Positions 35,106-44,089 of a stretch of DNA of 64,000 bases are shown here, in pieces. Both the position numbers and the translations under genes were made by a program. The DNA comes from Ruegeria sp. EL01 (GTDB lineage Bacteria > Pseudomonadota > Alphaproteobacteria > Rhodobacterales > Rhodobacteraceae), in the NCBI RefSeq assembly GCF_900313035.1, contig NZ_OMPS01000033.1, forward strand, positions 62,001 to 126,000, in the 5' to 3' direction. A model generated the notes under the pieces. It ran no database searches. It was not told the DNA's origin and saw only the letters and a list, made by a program, of their open reading frames with translations. Position 1 is the first letter of the stretch; each line of letters opens with the position of its first letter.

Positions 35106-36608
35106 ATGTTGACCGGAAAACACCTGATCGCCGGCGAATGGGTTGGCTCGGACGCCGCCTTTGCCTCGGAACCTGCTCATGGACTCAGCCGCGATTTTTC
35201 CGTTGGGACGCCTGCGTTGGTGGGTTCCGCCGTAGCCTCGGCAGAAGAGGCGTTTGCCACATTCGGATGGTCATCACGGGCTGAACGCGCCACGCTGTTG
35301 CGCGCCATCGCGGATGAGATCGACGCGCGGGGCGACGCAATCACAGTGATCGGAACCCTGGAAACCGGACTGCCCGAGGCGCGCCTGCAGGGCGAGCGCG
35401 GACGCACGGTGGGTCAGTTGCGCCTGTTTGCGGATCATATCGAACAAGGGGATTATCTTGATTTGCGCCATGATCCGGCCTTGCCCGATCGCGCACCCCT
35501 GCCCCGACCCGATTTGCGTATGATCCAGCGTCCTCTGGGACCGGTGGCCGTTTTTGGCGCCTCGAATTTTCCGCTCGCGTTCTCGGTGGCTGGTGGCGAT
35601 ACGGCCGCCGCGCTCGCAGCGGGTTGTCCGGTTGTGGTCAAAGGCCATACGGCGCATCCCGGCACTGGCGAGATCGTGGCACAGGCCATCCATGCGGCGA
35701 TCCGGGCAACGGGTGTGCATCCCGGCGTGTTCTCGCTGGTTCAGGGGGGCAAGCGCGATGTGGGCACGCGTCTGGTGCAGCATCCGCTGATCCGGGCGGT
35801 TGGTTTCACCGGCAGCCTTGCGGGCGGTCGCGCCCTGTTCGATCTGTGCGCGCAACGCGATGAGCCTATCCCGTTCTTTGGTGAGCTTGGTTCGGTCAAT
35901 CCGATGTTTGTTCTGCCGCAGGCAGCGGCAGCACGCGGGGCCGGGATCGGCACCGGCTGGTCCGGATCGCTGACCATGGGCGCGGGCCAGTTCTGCACCA
36001 ATCCCGGTATTGCCGTCATCATTGACGGTCCGGACGCGGACGCTTTCCAGTCTGCCGCCGAGGACGGATTGTCCGCAGTTGCCGATCAGACCATGCTGAC
36101 AGACGGCATCGCCCAGGCCTATCGCGATGGCGTTTCCCGTGTCGCGAAGGGCACTGGCGTGACGCAGATCATGGGCACCAGTTGCGCAACGCGGGACGCG
36201 GCGCCTTATCTGTTCACGGTTTCTGGCGATGACTGGCTCGCGGATCACATGCTTCAGGAAGAGGTCTTTGGCCCGCTTGGCATCATCGTGCGCGTCCGCG
36301 ACGTTGCGCAAATGCAGCAGATCGCGCGGGCCATCGAAGGGCAACTGACCTGCACACTGCATCTGGATGACGGTGACACCGCAGACGCACGGGCCCTGCT
36401 GCCACTGCTTGAACGCAAAGCGGGCCGGTTGCTGGCCAACAGCTTCCCAACCGGTGTCGAGGTCTGCGACAGCATGGTACATGGCGGGCCCTATCCGGCC
36501 TCAACCAATTTCGGGGCCACATCGGTTGGCACCCTCTCGATCCGCCGCTTTCTGCGGCCAGTTTGCTATCAGGATATCCCAACCGGCCTGTTGCCGGAAG
36601 AAATGTGA
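35106..36608 (+). CDS. Aldehyde dehydrogenase, 2,5-dioxopentanoate (ketoglutarate semialdehyde) type
   Basis: This 500-residue NAD(P)-dependent aldehyde dehydrogenase has catalytic C297 (GQFCTNPG) and general base E260 (GELGSVNP). The cofactor region is GPVAVFGASNFPLAFSVAGGD. The last pattern and the VVKGHTAHPGT segment are typical of the ketoglutarate semialdehyde dehydrogenase group used at the end of oxidative pentose, hexarate and hydroxyproline pathways. Lactaldehyde oxidation is an alternative. It lies between the two FAH-family genes of the sugar operon, with AGGAAAG upstream of the start. Confidence 0.88.
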   Translation: MLTGKHLIAGEWVGSDAAFASEPAHGLSRDFSVGTPALVGSAVASAEEAFATFGWSSRAERATLLRAIADEIDARGDAITVIGTLETGLPEARLQGERGRTVGQLRLFADHIEQGDYLDLRHDPALPDRAPLPRPDLRMIQRPLGPVAVFGASNFPLAFSVAGGDTAAALAAGCPVVVKGHTAHPGTGEIVAQAIHAAIRATGVHPGVFSLVQGGKRDVGTRLVQHPLIRAVGFTGSLAGGRALFDLCAQRDEPIPFFGELGSVNPMFVLPQAAAARGAGIGTGWSGSLTMGAGQFCTNPGIAVIIDGPDADAFQSAAEDGLSAVADQTMLTDGIAQAYRDGVSRVAKGTGVTQIMGTSCATRDAAPYLFTVSGDDWLADHMLQEEVFGPLGIIVRVRDVAQMQQIARAIEGQLTCTLHLDDGDTADARALLPLLERKAGRLLANSFPTGVEVCDSMVHGGPYPASTNFGATSVGTLSIRRFLRPVCYQDIPTGLLPEEM

Positions 36609-36616
36609 AGAGAGAC

Positions 36617-37372
36617 ATGACACAGATTACCCCATCAAACCGTTTGTCCGGAAAAACCGCCCTGATCACCGCTGCCGGTCAGGGCATCGGGCGCGCCACC
36701 GCCGAGCTGTATGCCGCTGAAGGCGCGCAGGTCTATGCCAGCGACATCAACGAGACCGCACTGGCTGAACTGGCGGCGATCGAACGCATTACGCCGGTGA
36801 AACTGGATGTCACGGATGCGGACGCGGTCAGCACCGCAGTGGGTGATCTGCCGCCACTGGATATCCTGTTCAACTGCGCCGGATATGTCGCCGCAGGATC
36901 GATCCTTGAATGCGCGGAAAGGGACTGGGATTTCAGCTTTGATCTGAACGTCAAGGCCATGTACCGGCTGATCAGGCTGATATTGCCCGCGATGCTGGAA
37001 AGTGGTGGCGGATCGATTATCAACATGTCCTCGGTCGCCTCATCGATGAAAGGCGTACCGAACCGCTTCGCCTATTGCGCGTCAAAGGCAGCTGTCATCG
37101 GGTTGACCAAGTCGGTTGCCGCCGATTTCATCACCCAGGGCATCCGCTGCAACGCGATCTGCCCCGGCACAGTCGACAGCCCCAGCCTGCATGACCGCCT
37201 GCGCGCCACCGGCGACTATGAACAGGCGATGAGCGATTTCATCGCCCGTCAACCGATGGGTCGCATCGGAACAGCCGACGAGATCGCCGAGTTTGCGCTT
37301 TATCTGGGCAGTGACGCCAGCAAGTACACATCCGGACAGCCATTTGCCATTGATGGCGGCTGGACGATCTGA
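36617..37372 (+). CDS. SDR-family dehydrogenase, 2-keto-3-deoxy-L-fuconate dehydrogenase-like
   Basis: This 251-residue classical short-chain dehydrogenase has a cofactor motif AAGQGIG (residues 19-25), NCAG, active-site serines at 138-139 and Y153-x3-K157 (YCASK). The C-terminal TSGQPFAIDGGWTI is typical. Its overall sequence resembles the NAD-dependent 2-keto-3-deoxy-L-fuconate dehydrogenases, which make 2,4-diketo-3-deoxy-L-fuconate for the hydrolase encoded next. I place the start at ATG 36617 with GAAGAGAG upstream. The open frame to 36563 overlaps the previous gene. Confidence 0.87.
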   Translation: MTQITPSNRLSGKTALITAAGQGIGRATAELYAAEGAQVYASDINETALAELAAIERITPVKLDVTDADAVSTAVGDLPPLDILFNCAGYVAAGSILECAERDWDFSFDLNVKAMYRLIRLILPAMLESGGGSIINMSSVASSMKGVPNRFAYCASKAAVIGLTKSVAADFITQGIRCNAICPGTVDSPSLHDRLRATGDYEQAMSDFIARQPMGRIGTADEIAEFALYLGSDASKYTSGQPFAIDGGWTI

Positions 37373-37390
37373 ATTGGAAGGGACGACATC

Positions 37391-38236
37391 ATGAAATTGT
37401 TACGCTATGGGTCCGCCGGGGCGGAAAAACCGGGGATTCTCGACTCTGACGGGACCCTCCGGGACCTGTCCGGGATCGTCGACGACATTTCAGGCAGCAC
37501 GCTGAGCGATGAAAGCCTTGCAAAGCTGCGGGCGATTGATCCGTTCAGCCTGCCGCAAGTCCAGGGCGACCCACGCCTCGGGCCCTGCGTCGGACAGGTG
37601 GGCAAGTTCATCTGCATCGGCCTGAACTATGCCGACCATGCCGCCGAAAGCGGTATGGAATTGCCCGCCGAACCGGTGGTCTTTTTCAAGGCGACATCGG
37701 CCATTATGGGCCCCAATGACACCGTCGAGATTCCGCGCGGTTCGGTCAAGACCGATTGGGAAGTTGAGCTTGGGATCGTGATCGGCAAAGAGACCAAATA
37801 TGTCTCGGAGGGGGATGCCCCGGATCACATCGCAGGCTATTGCGTGGTCAACGACCTAAGTGAACGCGACTTTCAGCTGCATCGTTCGGGCCAGTGGGTG
37901 AAAGGCAAATCAGCGGACACATTCGGCCCGATCGGCCCCTGGCTGGTCACCCGTGACGAGATCGGCAACCCCCAGGATCTGAGCATGTATCTTGAGGTCA
38001 ACGGTCACCGGTATCAGGATGGTTCGACCACAACGATGCACTTCAACGTTCCGAAGATCGTCTCGCATCTGTCGCAATTCATGTCGCTGCAACCCGGCGA
38101 CGTGATCTCGACCGGTACGCCTCCGGGTGTGGGCATGGGGCAGACCCCGCCCACCTACCTGGAGCCCGGCGACAAGATCGAGCTTGGGATCGAAGGGTTG
38201 GGTGTACAACGGCAGGACGTTGAGGCCAGCAAATGA
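37391..38236 (+). CDS. FAH-family hydrolase, 2,4-diketo-3-deoxy-L-fuconate hydrolase-like
   Basis: This 281-residue protein has the standard FAH fold: IGLNYADHAAESG, the metal motif DWEVELGIVIG, YCVVNDLSERDFQ, GKSADTFGPIGPW and the final STGTPPGVGMG. This length and motif set are those of the hydrolases that cleave 2,4-diketo-3-deoxy-L-fuconate to pyruvate and L-lactate. GGAAGGGA precedes the start, and the stop overlaps the start of the fuconate dehydratase gene by four bases. Confidence 0.9.
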   Translation: MKLLRYGSAGAEKPGILDSDGTLRDLSGIVDDISGSTLSDESLAKLRAIDPFSLPQVQGDPRLGPCVGQVGKFICIGLNYADHAAESGMELPAEPVVFFKATSAIMGPNDTVEIPRGSVKTDWEVELGIVIGKETKYVSEGDAPDHIAGYCVVNDLSERDFQLHRSGQWVKGKSADTFGPIGPWLVTRDEIGNPQDLSMYLEVNGHRYQDGSTTTMHFNVPKIVSHLSQFMSLQPGDVISTGTPPGVGMGQTPPTYLEPGDKIELGIEGLGVQRQDVEASK

Positions 38237-39522
38237 CTCGTATCACAGGCATTCGAACTCACGACCTACGCTTTCCGACCTCGCGTGGTCTGGACGGGTC
38301 GGATGCGATGAACCCTGACCCGGATTATTCTGCCGCCTATGTGGTGCTGGAAACCGACGGCCCGCATGAGGGCCATGGCCTGACCTTTACCATCGGACGC
38401 GGGAACGAAATCTGCGTGGCCTCGATAGAGGCGCTTGGCGTATTGGTCATCGGGTTAGAACTGAACTGGATCACCGAAGATATGGGTCGGTTCTGGCATC
38501 ATATCACGGGTGACAGCCAGTTGCGCTGGATCGGGCCTGACAAAGGTGCCATTCACCTGGCCACCGGCGCGATGGTTAACGCCGTGTGGGATCTGTGGGC
38601 GAAATCGGCGGATAAACCTGTCTGGCGGCTGGTGGGCGACATGAGCCCCGAAGAGATCGTGCGCCTGATTGATTTTCGCTATCTCATGGACGCGATTACC
38701 CCGGACGAGGCGCTGGACATGCTGCGTGCCGCTGAGCCGGGCAAACAGCAGCGGATAAACAAGCTGAAGACCGAGGGGTATCCCTGCTACACGACTTCCG
38801 TAGGGTGGTTGGGTTATTCCGATGACAAGCTGCGCCGGTTGTGTCAGGAAGCCAAGGACGCAGGCTTTACCCACACCAAGTTCAAAGTGGGTCGCGATCT
38901 GAAAGACGACATCCGCCGCCTGACAATCGCCCGCGAAGTTCTGGGTGAGGACATGAACATCATGATCGACGCCAATCAGGTGTGGGAGATCGATCAGGCC
39001 ATTGATTGGGTCAAGGCGCTATCCTTCGCACGTCCCTATTTCATCGAAGAACCCACAAGTCCTGATGACGTGTTCGGCCACAAAACCATCCGCGCAGGCG
39101 TCGCTCCGATCAAGGTTGCCACGGGTGAGATGTGCCAGAACCGCATCATCTTCAAACAGTTCATCAAAGAGGGCGCGATCGATATCGTTCAGATCGACAG
39201 CTGCCGCCTGGGTGGTTTGAACGAAGTGCTGGCCGTAATGCTGTTGGCGGCGAAATACGATTTGCCTGTCTGGCCTCATGCCGGTGGTGTGGGTCTGTGC
39301 GAATACGTTCAGCATATGTCGATGATCGATTACATCGCTATCTCCGGTGAAAAAGACAGCAAGCGGATCGAGTTTGTGGACCACCTGCATGAGCATTTTA
39401 TCGATCCCTGCATCGTCGAAAACGGTGCCTACATGGTCCCGGAAAAGCCTGGGTTTTCCGTAGAAATGAAACCCGAAAGCATCAAAGATTTTCGCTTCCA
39501 ATCCAAAATGGCAGCGAAATAA
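38233..39522 (+). CDS. fucD: L-fuconate dehydratase (enolase superfamily)
   Basis: This 429-residue enzyme dehydrates L-fuconate to 2-keto-3-deoxy-L-fuconate. Catalytic and metal-binding residues are visible: K216-F-K218 (TKFKVG), D246 (IDANQ), E272 (IEEPT), E299 (TGEMCQN) and H349 (WPHAGG). The opening, with HDLRFPTSRGLDGSDAMNPDPDYS, is specific to fuconate dehydratases and their ENOSF1 relatives. ATGA overlap with the preceding hydrolase gene shows translational coupling. It anchors the L-fucose assignment of the operon. The TRAP importer follows 69 bases later. Confidence 0.95.
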   Translation: MTRITGIRTHDLRFPTSRGLDGSDAMNPDPDYSAAYVVLETDGPHEGHGLTFTIGRGNEICVASIEALGVLVIGLELNWITEDMGRFWHHITGDSQLRWIGPDKGAIHLATGAMVNAVWDLWAKSADKPVWRLVGDMSPEEIVRLIDFRYLMDAITPDEALDMLRAAEPGKQQRINKLKTEGYPCYTTSVGWLGYSDDKLRRLCQEAKDAGFTHTKFKVGRDLKDDIRRLTIAREVLGEDMNIMIDANQVWEIDQAIDWVKALSFARPYFIEEPTSPDDVFGHKTIRAGVAPIKVATGEMCQNRIIFKQFIKEGAIDIVQIDSCRLGGLNEVLAVMLLAAKYDLPVWPHAGGVGLCEYVQHMSMIDYIAISGEKDSKRIEFVDHLHEHFIDPCIVENGAYMVPEKPGFSVEMKPESIKDFRFQSKMAAK

Positions 39523-39591
39523 CCCTAGTCGTCTGATCACAAAAATATCAACTGTCAGGCGGCTAGTCACCCAACTTGGAGAAGAGAACCG

Positions 39592-40566
39592 ATGCATAAT
39601 TTCAATACATTCACGTTCGGCACCACCTGTATTTTTGTGCTTAGCGCGACGGCTGGTCTGGCGCAAGAAACTCTGCGTTTTGGCCATGTTTACGAAGCCT
39701 CGACCCCGTATCACGCCGCTGCGCTCAAGGCTGCAGAACTGCTGGAAGAAAAGACCGAGGGTCGCTACACGATGGAGGTCTTCCCGGCGTCGCAACTTGG
39801 CAAAGAGGCCGCGCTGAACGAGGCGCTGTCCTTGGGTACCATTGATGCCATCTACACCGGCGTTGCGTTCCTGGGTCAGTCCTATGGTCCGATCAGCATT
39901 TCGGACTATCCGTTCACCATGCGGTCATATGATCACTGGAAGGCCTATGTGAACTCGAACCTATTCGACGAGATGGCCGTAGAATACAAAAACATCTCGG
40001 GCAATACCATTGCGGCGATGACCTACTATGGCGCGCGCCACGTGACTTCGAACAAGCCGATCCTGTCGCCGACCGATATGGAAGGGCTAAAAATCCGGAC
40101 ACCTAACGCACCAGCTTATCAGATGTTCCCGCAAGCCACCGGTGCGAACCCGACTCCGATGGCCTTTGCCGAAGTGTATCTGGCGCTTCAACAAGGCGTT
40201 GTAGACGCACAGGAAAACCCGCTGCCGACTATTCAGTTCAAGAAATTTTACGAAGTTCAGTCAAACATCAACCTGACCGGGCACATCACCAACTCGTTGG
40301 CGGTTGTAGTGTCGCCGGTAACGTTGGACAAAATGGGAGACGATGGTCAGGCGCTACTGGATGTGCTGGCCGAGGCAGCATCTGCCACGTCGGATGAAAT
40401 AGTGCAATCCGAGGCTGAGCTGGCCAACTGGTTTCGTGAACAAGGCGTGACCGTCAACGACGTCGACCGCGCACCCTTTATGGCAGCTGTTGCGCCATTG
40501 CTGACTGGTGAAACTGTTCCATGGGATGCTGCAACGTTCGAGCGTCTGCAAGCCATCCAAGAGTAA
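39592..40566 (+). CDS. TRAP transporter substrate-binding protein (DctP)
   Basis: This 324-residue periplasmic protein has a signal peptide ending near GLA-QET. The DctP fold shows LRFGHVYEASTPYHAAALKAAELLEEKTEGRY, then GLKIRTPNAPAYQMFPQATGANPTPMAFAEVYLALQQGVVDAQENPL, with the conserved Arg (KIRTP) that binds a ligand carboxylate. The ligand could be a sugar acid such as fuconate or another uronate-like compound, by context. GGAGAAGAG precedes the start. Confidence 0.93.
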   Translation: MHNFNTFTFGTTCIFVLSATAGLAQETLRFGHVYEASTPYHAAALKAAELLEEKTEGRYTMEVFPASQLGKEAALNEALSLGTIDAIYTGVAFLGQSYGPISISDYPFTMRSYDHWKAYVNSNLFDEMAVEYKNISGNTIAAMTYYGARHVTSNKPILSPTDMEGLKIRTPNAPAYQMFPQATGANPTPMAFAEVYLALQQGVVDAQENPLPTIQFKKFYEVQSNINLTGHITNSLAVVVSPVTLDKMGDDGQALLDVLAEAASATSDEIVQSEAELANWFREQGVTVNDVDRAPFMAAVAPLLTGETVPWDAATFERLQAIQE

Positions 40567-40575
40567 CCCGCAGAT

Positions 40576-40602
40576 TCGGACCCGGGTTTTTCCTGGGCCC
40601 GA
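40576..40602 (+). terminator. Hairpin between TRAP binding-protein and permease genes
   Basis: Arms at 40576-40586 and 40592-40602 pair at ten of eleven positions (one wobble) with a five-T loop. It lies just after the binding-protein stop and probably balances expression in favour of that protein. Confidence 0.5.
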
Positions 40603-40627
40603 CCCAATCCCTAAAAGGTATGCCCGG

Positions 40628-41170
40628 ATGCCCCAGAATAAGCCGCCACTCGAAATCGATTTCGATGCCCTTAAAGCGGAAGATGACGTGTATTTTCGTA
40701 CCTATCGGATCACCGTAGCGGACTACGGTCTGCTGGCCCTGTTCAGCCTGTTGTTCGGTGTTGTGTTTCTGCAGTTTTTTACACGTTATGTCCTGAACGA
40801 TTCCGTTGCCTGGACAGAAGAGGCTGCGCGGTATCTGTTAATCCTGCTGGGTTTTGCCGGCACGATCCGGTGTCAGGCCGTTGGCAGCCATATCGCGCTG
40901 GAATTTGTCGACAAATACTACGGACGTAATTTGCGTTGGGTGCACATTTTTGCCTTGGCAGCGACCTTTGTTCTGTTTGCAGTGATCATCTGGTCTGCAT
41001 GGGGGCTGATCCGGCGCACCTCATTTCAACAAATGGTCTCGCTGCCGTTTCCGAAGTACTACCTGCACACAGCTGTTATGATCCTGACGATCGGCAATCT
41101 AAGTGTTGTGACCTATCAGATCATTGCGCGGCTGAAACAATTGACGCGCGGAGAAAACAAATGGATCTGA
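40628..41170 (+). CDS. TRAP transporter small permease (DctQ)
   Basis: This 180-residue membrane protein has four hydrophobic segments after a polar N-terminus. The DctQ signature is visible in FTRYVLNDSVAWTEEAARYLLILLGFAGTIRCQAVGSHIALE. I place the start at ATG 40628 with AAAAGG upstream. The frame open to 40508 runs back into the dctP gene. Its stop overlaps the next start by ten bases. Confidence 0.93.
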   Translation: MPQNKPPLEIDFDALKAEDDVYFRTYRITVADYGLLALFSLLFGVVFLQFFTRYVLNDSVAWTEEAARYLLILLGFAGTIRCQAVGSHIALEFVDKYYGRNLRWVHIFALAATFVLFAVIIWSAWGLIRRTSFQQMVSLPFPKYYLHTAVMILTIGNLSVVTYQIIARLKQLTRGENKWI

Positions 41171-42441
41171 GCATACTCTTCGTGTCGTTGTTCGGCCTGA
41201 TGCTGCTACGCGTGCCGATCGCCTTTGCACTGGCTTTATCGTCTTTCGCGTATATTCTTTATGCAGGGCTACCGCCAGTGCTGTTAATGCACAACATGGT
41301 CAACGGCATGGACAGCTTTCCGCTGCTGGCCATCCCCTTCTTCATCCTCGCCGGAGCGTTGATGAACTCTGCCGGGATCACCGCGCGTATCTTCGGGTTT
41401 GCCCGGGCCATCGTCGGCTGGATGCATGGAGGGTTGGGCCATGTGAACGTCGGCGCCAGCATAATCTTTGCCGGTATGTCAGGTGCCGCTGTAGCAGATG
41501 CGGGTGGTTTAGGAGCGATAGAAATAAAGGCCATGCGCGAAGCGGGATATGATGACGACTTTAGCGTGGGCGTTACGGCAGCCTCATCTACAATCGGACC
41601 TATTATCCCGCCTTCGTTGCCGTTGGTGATATTTGGCGTCATGGCATCGGTGTCCATCGGCAAATTGTTTGTTGCTGGAATTGTACCAGGTCTTTTGATG
41701 GCGTTTTCGTTGTCTATTATGATATGGTGGATGTCGCGCACGCGGGATTACCCCCGGGACGTCAGGTTCAACCCATCGGTCATCGGTACCCGATTCAAAG
41801 CCGCCTTCCTGCCATTGATGACACCAGTCATAATCGTCGGAGGCATCGTCTCGGGCGCATTTACCCCGACCGAGGCCGCAATCGGTGCCGCCACCTACGC
41901 TGTGTTTTTGGGCATCGTGGTCTATCGTACACTGACTGTTCGAAAACTTGCAGTCATTTCGCTGGAAACCATTGAGACTACGGCTGCGATCATGATGATC
42001 GTGGGCGCGGCATCGGTCTTTGCATGGATTTTGACCGCCAACCAAGTTGCCGCACATTTCACCGAATTCGTTCTGTCCGTTACCGACAGCAAGGCGGTTG
42101 TGCTTTTGCTCATCATGGCTGTTGTTTTGGTCGTCGGGCTCTTTATGGAGACAATTGCAGCAATTTCGATCCTCGTCCCGGTTCTGATGCCGGTCGCCGC
42201 GCGATTTGGCATCGACCCCGTTCACTTGGGTATCATCGTCATCCTTAACCTGATGCTGGGCCTGCTCACACCGCCCGTTGGAATGGTGCTGTTCGTATTG
42301 TCGCGTGTCTCAAAAGTTCCATTCGAGCAATGTGTACGCGCCACATTACCGTTTCTAGTTCCGCTTTTGGGGGTGTTGCTGCTGCTGACCTTCGTTCCGT
42401 CATTGGTCCTATGGCTACCGAACTTGCTTTACGGTTCCTGA
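41161..42441 (+). CDS. TRAP transporter large permease (DctM)
   Basis: This 426-residue, about twelve-segment carrier subunit moves substrate with sodium. Family motifs are GLMLLRVPIAFALALSSFAY, FILAGALMNSAGITARIF, GMSGAAVADAGGLG, PPSLPLVIFGVMASVSIGKLFVAGIVPG and the final LTPPVGMVLFVLS. I place the start at ATG 41161 with GGAG eight bases upstream. The frame to 40936 is antisense-free but lies inside dctQ. It completes the TRAP system at the end of the sugar operon. Confidence 0.94.
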   Translation: MDLSILFVSLFGLMLLRVPIAFALALSSFAYILYAGLPPVLLMHNMVNGMDSFPLLAIPFFILAGALMNSAGITARIFGFARAIVGWMHGGLGHVNVGASIIFAGMSGAAVADAGGLGAIEIKAMREAGYDDDFSVGVTAASSTIGPIIPPSLPLVIFGVMASVSIGKLFVAGIVPGLLMAFSLSIMIWWMSRTRDYPRDVRFNPSVIGTRFKAAFLPLMTPVIIVGGIVSGAFTPTEAAIGAATYAVFLGIVVYRTLTVRKLAVISLETIETTAAIMMIVGAASVFAWILTANQVAAHFTEFVLSVTDSKAVVLLLIMAVVLVVGLFMETIAAISILVPVLMPVAARFGIDPVHLGIIVILNLMLGLLTPPVGMVLFVLSRVSKVPFEQCVRATLPFLVPLLGVLLLLTFVPSLVLWLPNLLYGS

Positions 42442-42603
42442 TAACCCGGCCGTCCATGAAGAGAAAATAAACGATTGCTATCGGCAGAACCGATTCGCAC
42501 GCCACTGAATTGGGTTCCGTCACAAATTTCTTTGAGAGCAACATAGATGGAGTTGGAGAGGTGATTATCCCGCCAATTGGGCAACGGAGCCCGGGCGTGA
42601 ACT

Positions 42604-42847
42604 GACCTACGAGGCGCAGATCGCACATGCGAAGCACGATCTGACGCATGTGAACGCGACGATTGAGTTGGTCGCCGCACCGGAACGGCAGCGTGCCTGG
42701 TACATTGTGAGCCATGGGTTTTTAAGAAGGGTGAGATCGCGGATATCTGCGTCCGCCATCTCGGGGTCGATGCTGAGCTGACCACGAGAGAACTTGCCGA
42801 GCGCGTAATGGCGGAGCGCAACCTGGACATCTCAGATACTGCGCTTA
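42604..42847 (+). pseudogene. Relic of the helix-rich protein also found intact at 51.9-52.3 kb
   Basis: The translation TYEAQIAHAKHDLTHVNATIELVAAPERQRAWYIVSHGF matches the intact copy at 51880-52347. A one-base loss at the following FFKKGEIAD segment then shifts the frame. The similarity ends at the TA where the IS630 element is inserted, and no 3' part is found beyond the element. The N-terminus is also missing. Confidence 0.75.
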
Positions 42848-42929
42848 GAGCGCTTCCAGTTTTTGTTGAATTTCATGGGGTTCGCAGCGTGCTTGTTTTC
42901 TGATTCATCCTGTTCAGGAGGATCTGTTC

Positions 42930-43316
42930 ATGCCCAACCCGCTTTCCGCCGATATCCGCGCTCGTTTTGAATGCCTGTTCGCCGAAGGCCTTTCGGGCCG
43001 GGAGATTGGCGGTCGCCTTTTGATCTCGGCGGCGTCGGCCTCTCGGTTGTCACAAAAACTCAGGCAGGGGTTACGTTTGACGTCAGCCAAGAACCCTCGC
43101 AATACTGGCCATGGATGGTTGGCCACGTACCATGACTTTCTGATCGCATTGGTACATCGGGGCCCGGACATCACGCTCAGGGAATTGCAGGGGGCGTTGA
43201 CCGACGCGCAGGGCGTTACAGCATCCGTTTCCGGTATCGATCAGGCGCTCAAGCGGCTGGGGTACACGTACAAAAAAAGAGCCTCATTGCGGATGAACGC
43301 AAGCGCGCAAGGGTAA
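42930..43316 (+). CDS. IS630 transposase OrfA (copy B)
   Basis: This 128-residue N-terminal half has a helix-turn-helix (EGLSGREIGGRLLISAASAS). The A7 tract at 43272-43278 lies in the last codons, and a -1 slip there leads into the OrfB frame through SLIADERKRARVRRARADWF without a stop. ATG 42930 follows CAGGAGGATC. Confidence 0.85.
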   Translation: MPNPLSADIRARFECLFAEGLSGREIGGRLLISAASASRLSQKLRQGLRLTSAKNPRNTGHGWLATYHDFLIALVHRGPDITLRELQGALTDAQGVTASVSGIDQALKRLGYTYKKRASLRMNASAQG

Positions 43317-43348
43317 GGCGCGCCCGCGCCGATTGGTTCACTCATCGT

Positions 43349-43888
43349 GTGCCTGCGATCAGCGCAATGCCTGAACGCGTTGTCTTCCTTGATGAAATAT
43401 CCGTCAAAACCAACCTCACACGGATACGCGGTCGCTCTTTGCAGGGCACATGGCTCACCGCATCTGCGCCATTTGGCTCCTGGGGAACCCAAACGCTGAT
43501 CGCGGGCCTGACCCGAGACGCACTGATCGCTCCGTGGGTGATCAAAGGCGCAATGGTCGGTCCTGCCTTCGTTGCCTATATCCGCCACGTCTTGATCCCC
43601 GAGATCGAACCCGGCACGGTCGTGATCCTCGACAATCTGGCGACCCACAAAAACAAGGAGGCAGAGGCCGCATTGCGCGCTCACGGGTGCTGGTTCCTGT
43701 TCCTGCCACCCTACAGCCCCGACCTGAACCCGATTGAAATGGCGTTCTCGAAACTCAAAGCCCATCTGCGAAGGATCGGTGCTCGATCCTTCACTGGGTT
43801 GTTCAAAGCACTCCGTGAAATCTGCGACCTCTACACGCCCCAGGAATGTTGGAACTACTTTTGCCAGGCCGGATACGCTTCTACGTAA
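43349..43888 (+). CDS. IS630 transposase OrfB (copy B)
   Basis: This catalytic half has VVFLDEISVKT, VILDNLATHKN and PYSPDLNPIEMAFSKLK as the DDE region. A GTG at 43349 opens the shortest frame, but the frame is open back to the A7 slippery site at 43272. The likely product is therefore the OrfAB frameshift protein. No internal stop is seen. Confidence 0.85.
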   Translation: MPAISAMPERVVFLDEISVKTNLTRIRGRSLQGTWLTASAPFGSWGTQTLIAGLTRDALIAPWVIKGAMVGPAFVAYIRHVLIPEIEPGTVVILDNLATHKNKEAEAALRAHGCWFLFLPPYSPDLNPIEMAFSKLKAHLRRIGARSFTGLFKALREICDLYTPQECWNYFCQAGYAST

Positions 43889-44089
43889 ACTGGAAACGCT
43901 TTAGAGAATGTTCGTGTTTTTGAGCTAGTCGATGTCGAAATACCGCCTGTCCAATCTCTGAGATCGAGCGTTGCTGTATAACGATTCAGGTTTTCGGGCG
44001 GACGCTTTAGTTGCCGCTCGAAAACACTTATCCCACCTGTGGAGCGATCCTATTCGTTCGGAATTCATCGGTCTCATCACCCGTTCAGT

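Larger units (their letters stand above)
42846..43903 (+). mobile_element. IS630-family element, copy B (1058 bp)
   Basis: The ends are TAGAGCGCTTCCAG (42846-42859) and the complement of TAAAGCGTTTCCAG at 43890-43903, with TA at each edge. It has the same length and gene order as copy A (13793-14850) but in the opposite orientation and with many substitutions. It is inserted in a relic gene. Confidence 0.88.

Noticed and set aside
35274..36482. 402-codon open frame on the - strand
   Set aside because: It is antisense to the aldehyde dehydrogenase gene, has a composition typical of a shadow frame and no family likeness.
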